This document shows positions 63,824 through 64,000 of a stretch of 64,000 bases of DNA, one piece after another (the first letter of the stretch is position 1; each line of letters opens with the position of its first letter). The stretch lies in assembly GCF_018604545.1 (NCBI RefSeq), contig NZ_CP075896.1, positions 4,154,001 to 4,218,000 on the forward strand, read 5' to 3'. The position numbers were made by a program, and so were the translations under genes. The DNA comes from Streptomyces koelreuteriae. GTDB lineage: Bacteria > Actinomycetota > Actinomycetes > Streptomycetales > Streptomycetaceae. Under the pieces are notes generated by a model, which did no database searches, was not told the DNA's origin, and saw only the letters and a program-made list of their open reading frames with translations.

Positions 63824-64000
63824 GCCACTCGTCCCTCCACGTCCGCACGCACTGCGGCGAGCAGACCGGTGCTCGCCGCCTCCACCATCTCAAGGCACTC
63901 CTCGAAACCGTCCGCGCCCCCGTAGTAGGGGTCCGGCACGTCGAGGTCGTCGCCCGCGGCGGGGTCGTACGAGCGGAGCAGCCGCACCTTGCGCGCGTCC
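63820..64000 (-). CDS. Low-molecular-weight protein-tyrosine phosphatase (3' end only)
   Basis: Only the last ~59 residues lie in the window; the gene continues beyond 64000. The visible end has the LMW-PTP features LLRSYDP, DVPDPYYGG (the conserved D-P-Y-Y/F of the general acid loop) and GFEECLEMVEAA. The catalytic CX5R loop would be outside. It ends in TGA overlapping the start of the PLP-enzyme gene. Confidence 0.88.
   Translation of the reverse strand, partial: DARKVRLLRSYDPAAGDDLDVPDPYYGGADGFEECLEMVEAASTGLLAAVRADVEGRVA

Overview
The window is the replication-origin region of a high-GC actinomycete, almost certainly a Streptomyces. The evidence is the core order gyrA-gyrB-dciA-recF-gnd-dnaN-oriC-dnaA-rpmH-rnpA-yidD-yidC-jag-rsmG-parA-parB, the strong G+C bias, an oriC packed with TTGTCCACA-type DnaA boxes, many GTTTCACGTGAAAC parS sites, and actinobacterial families such as DLW-39, DUF3566, DUF6049, LppU/SCO3897 and FemX. 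No insertion sequence, prophage, CRISPR array or rRNA operon is visible. The window is conserved core chromosome, and I see no clear new multi-gene system in it.

Left part (1-13.5 kb): the tail of an unidentified gene, a membrane-anchored Ser/Thr kinase, a secreted protein of unknown role, DLW-39 and DUF6344 small proteins, tRNA-Ile(GAT), then a leftward run of DUF3566, gyrA, gyrB, dciA-like, recF and gnd. Origin (13.5-18 kb): dnaN and dnaA flank oriC (about 18 DnaA boxes). DnaA has an unusually repetitive linker. Right of dnaA (18-25 kb): rpmH-rnpA-yidD-yidC-jag-rsmG (ribosome, RNase P and membrane insertion), then parAB.

Middle (25-40.6 kb): trxA/trxB behind a textbook sigma-R promoter. 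A leftward cell-envelope and stress block follows: DUF6049, murJ, a pseudokinase, sigM and its zinc anti-sigma factor. Next come pcnB, LppU, an MFS exporter, and padR with inositol-phosphate synthase. 40.9-48 kb: a class A PBP, a GT87-like membrane protein, an alanine-racemase-like protein beside FemX (interpeptide bridge synthesis), and a small membrane protein.

Right part (48-64 kb): rpsF-ssb-rpsR-rplI, a MATE exporter, and dnaB preceded by a second DnaA-box cluster. After that the content is accessory metabolism: a beta-lactamase-fold hydrolase, GNATs, a MarR/MFS/GlcG set, a flavohemoglobin with a long disordered N-terminus, a Nudix protein, a LysR regulator, a cystathionine gamma-lyase type enzyme and the end of a low-molecular-weight tyrosine phosphatase.

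Cross-cutting structure: 13 perfect parS sites and one with a single mismatch all lie right of dnaA (21.7-61.5 kb). Three are read in frame inside genes as V-S-R-E-T, and several sit in or beside the terminator palindromes of convergent gene pairs. DnaA boxes occur not only in oriC but also in the dnaA promoter, the parA leader, the gnd-dnaN gap and a phased array upstream of dnaB.
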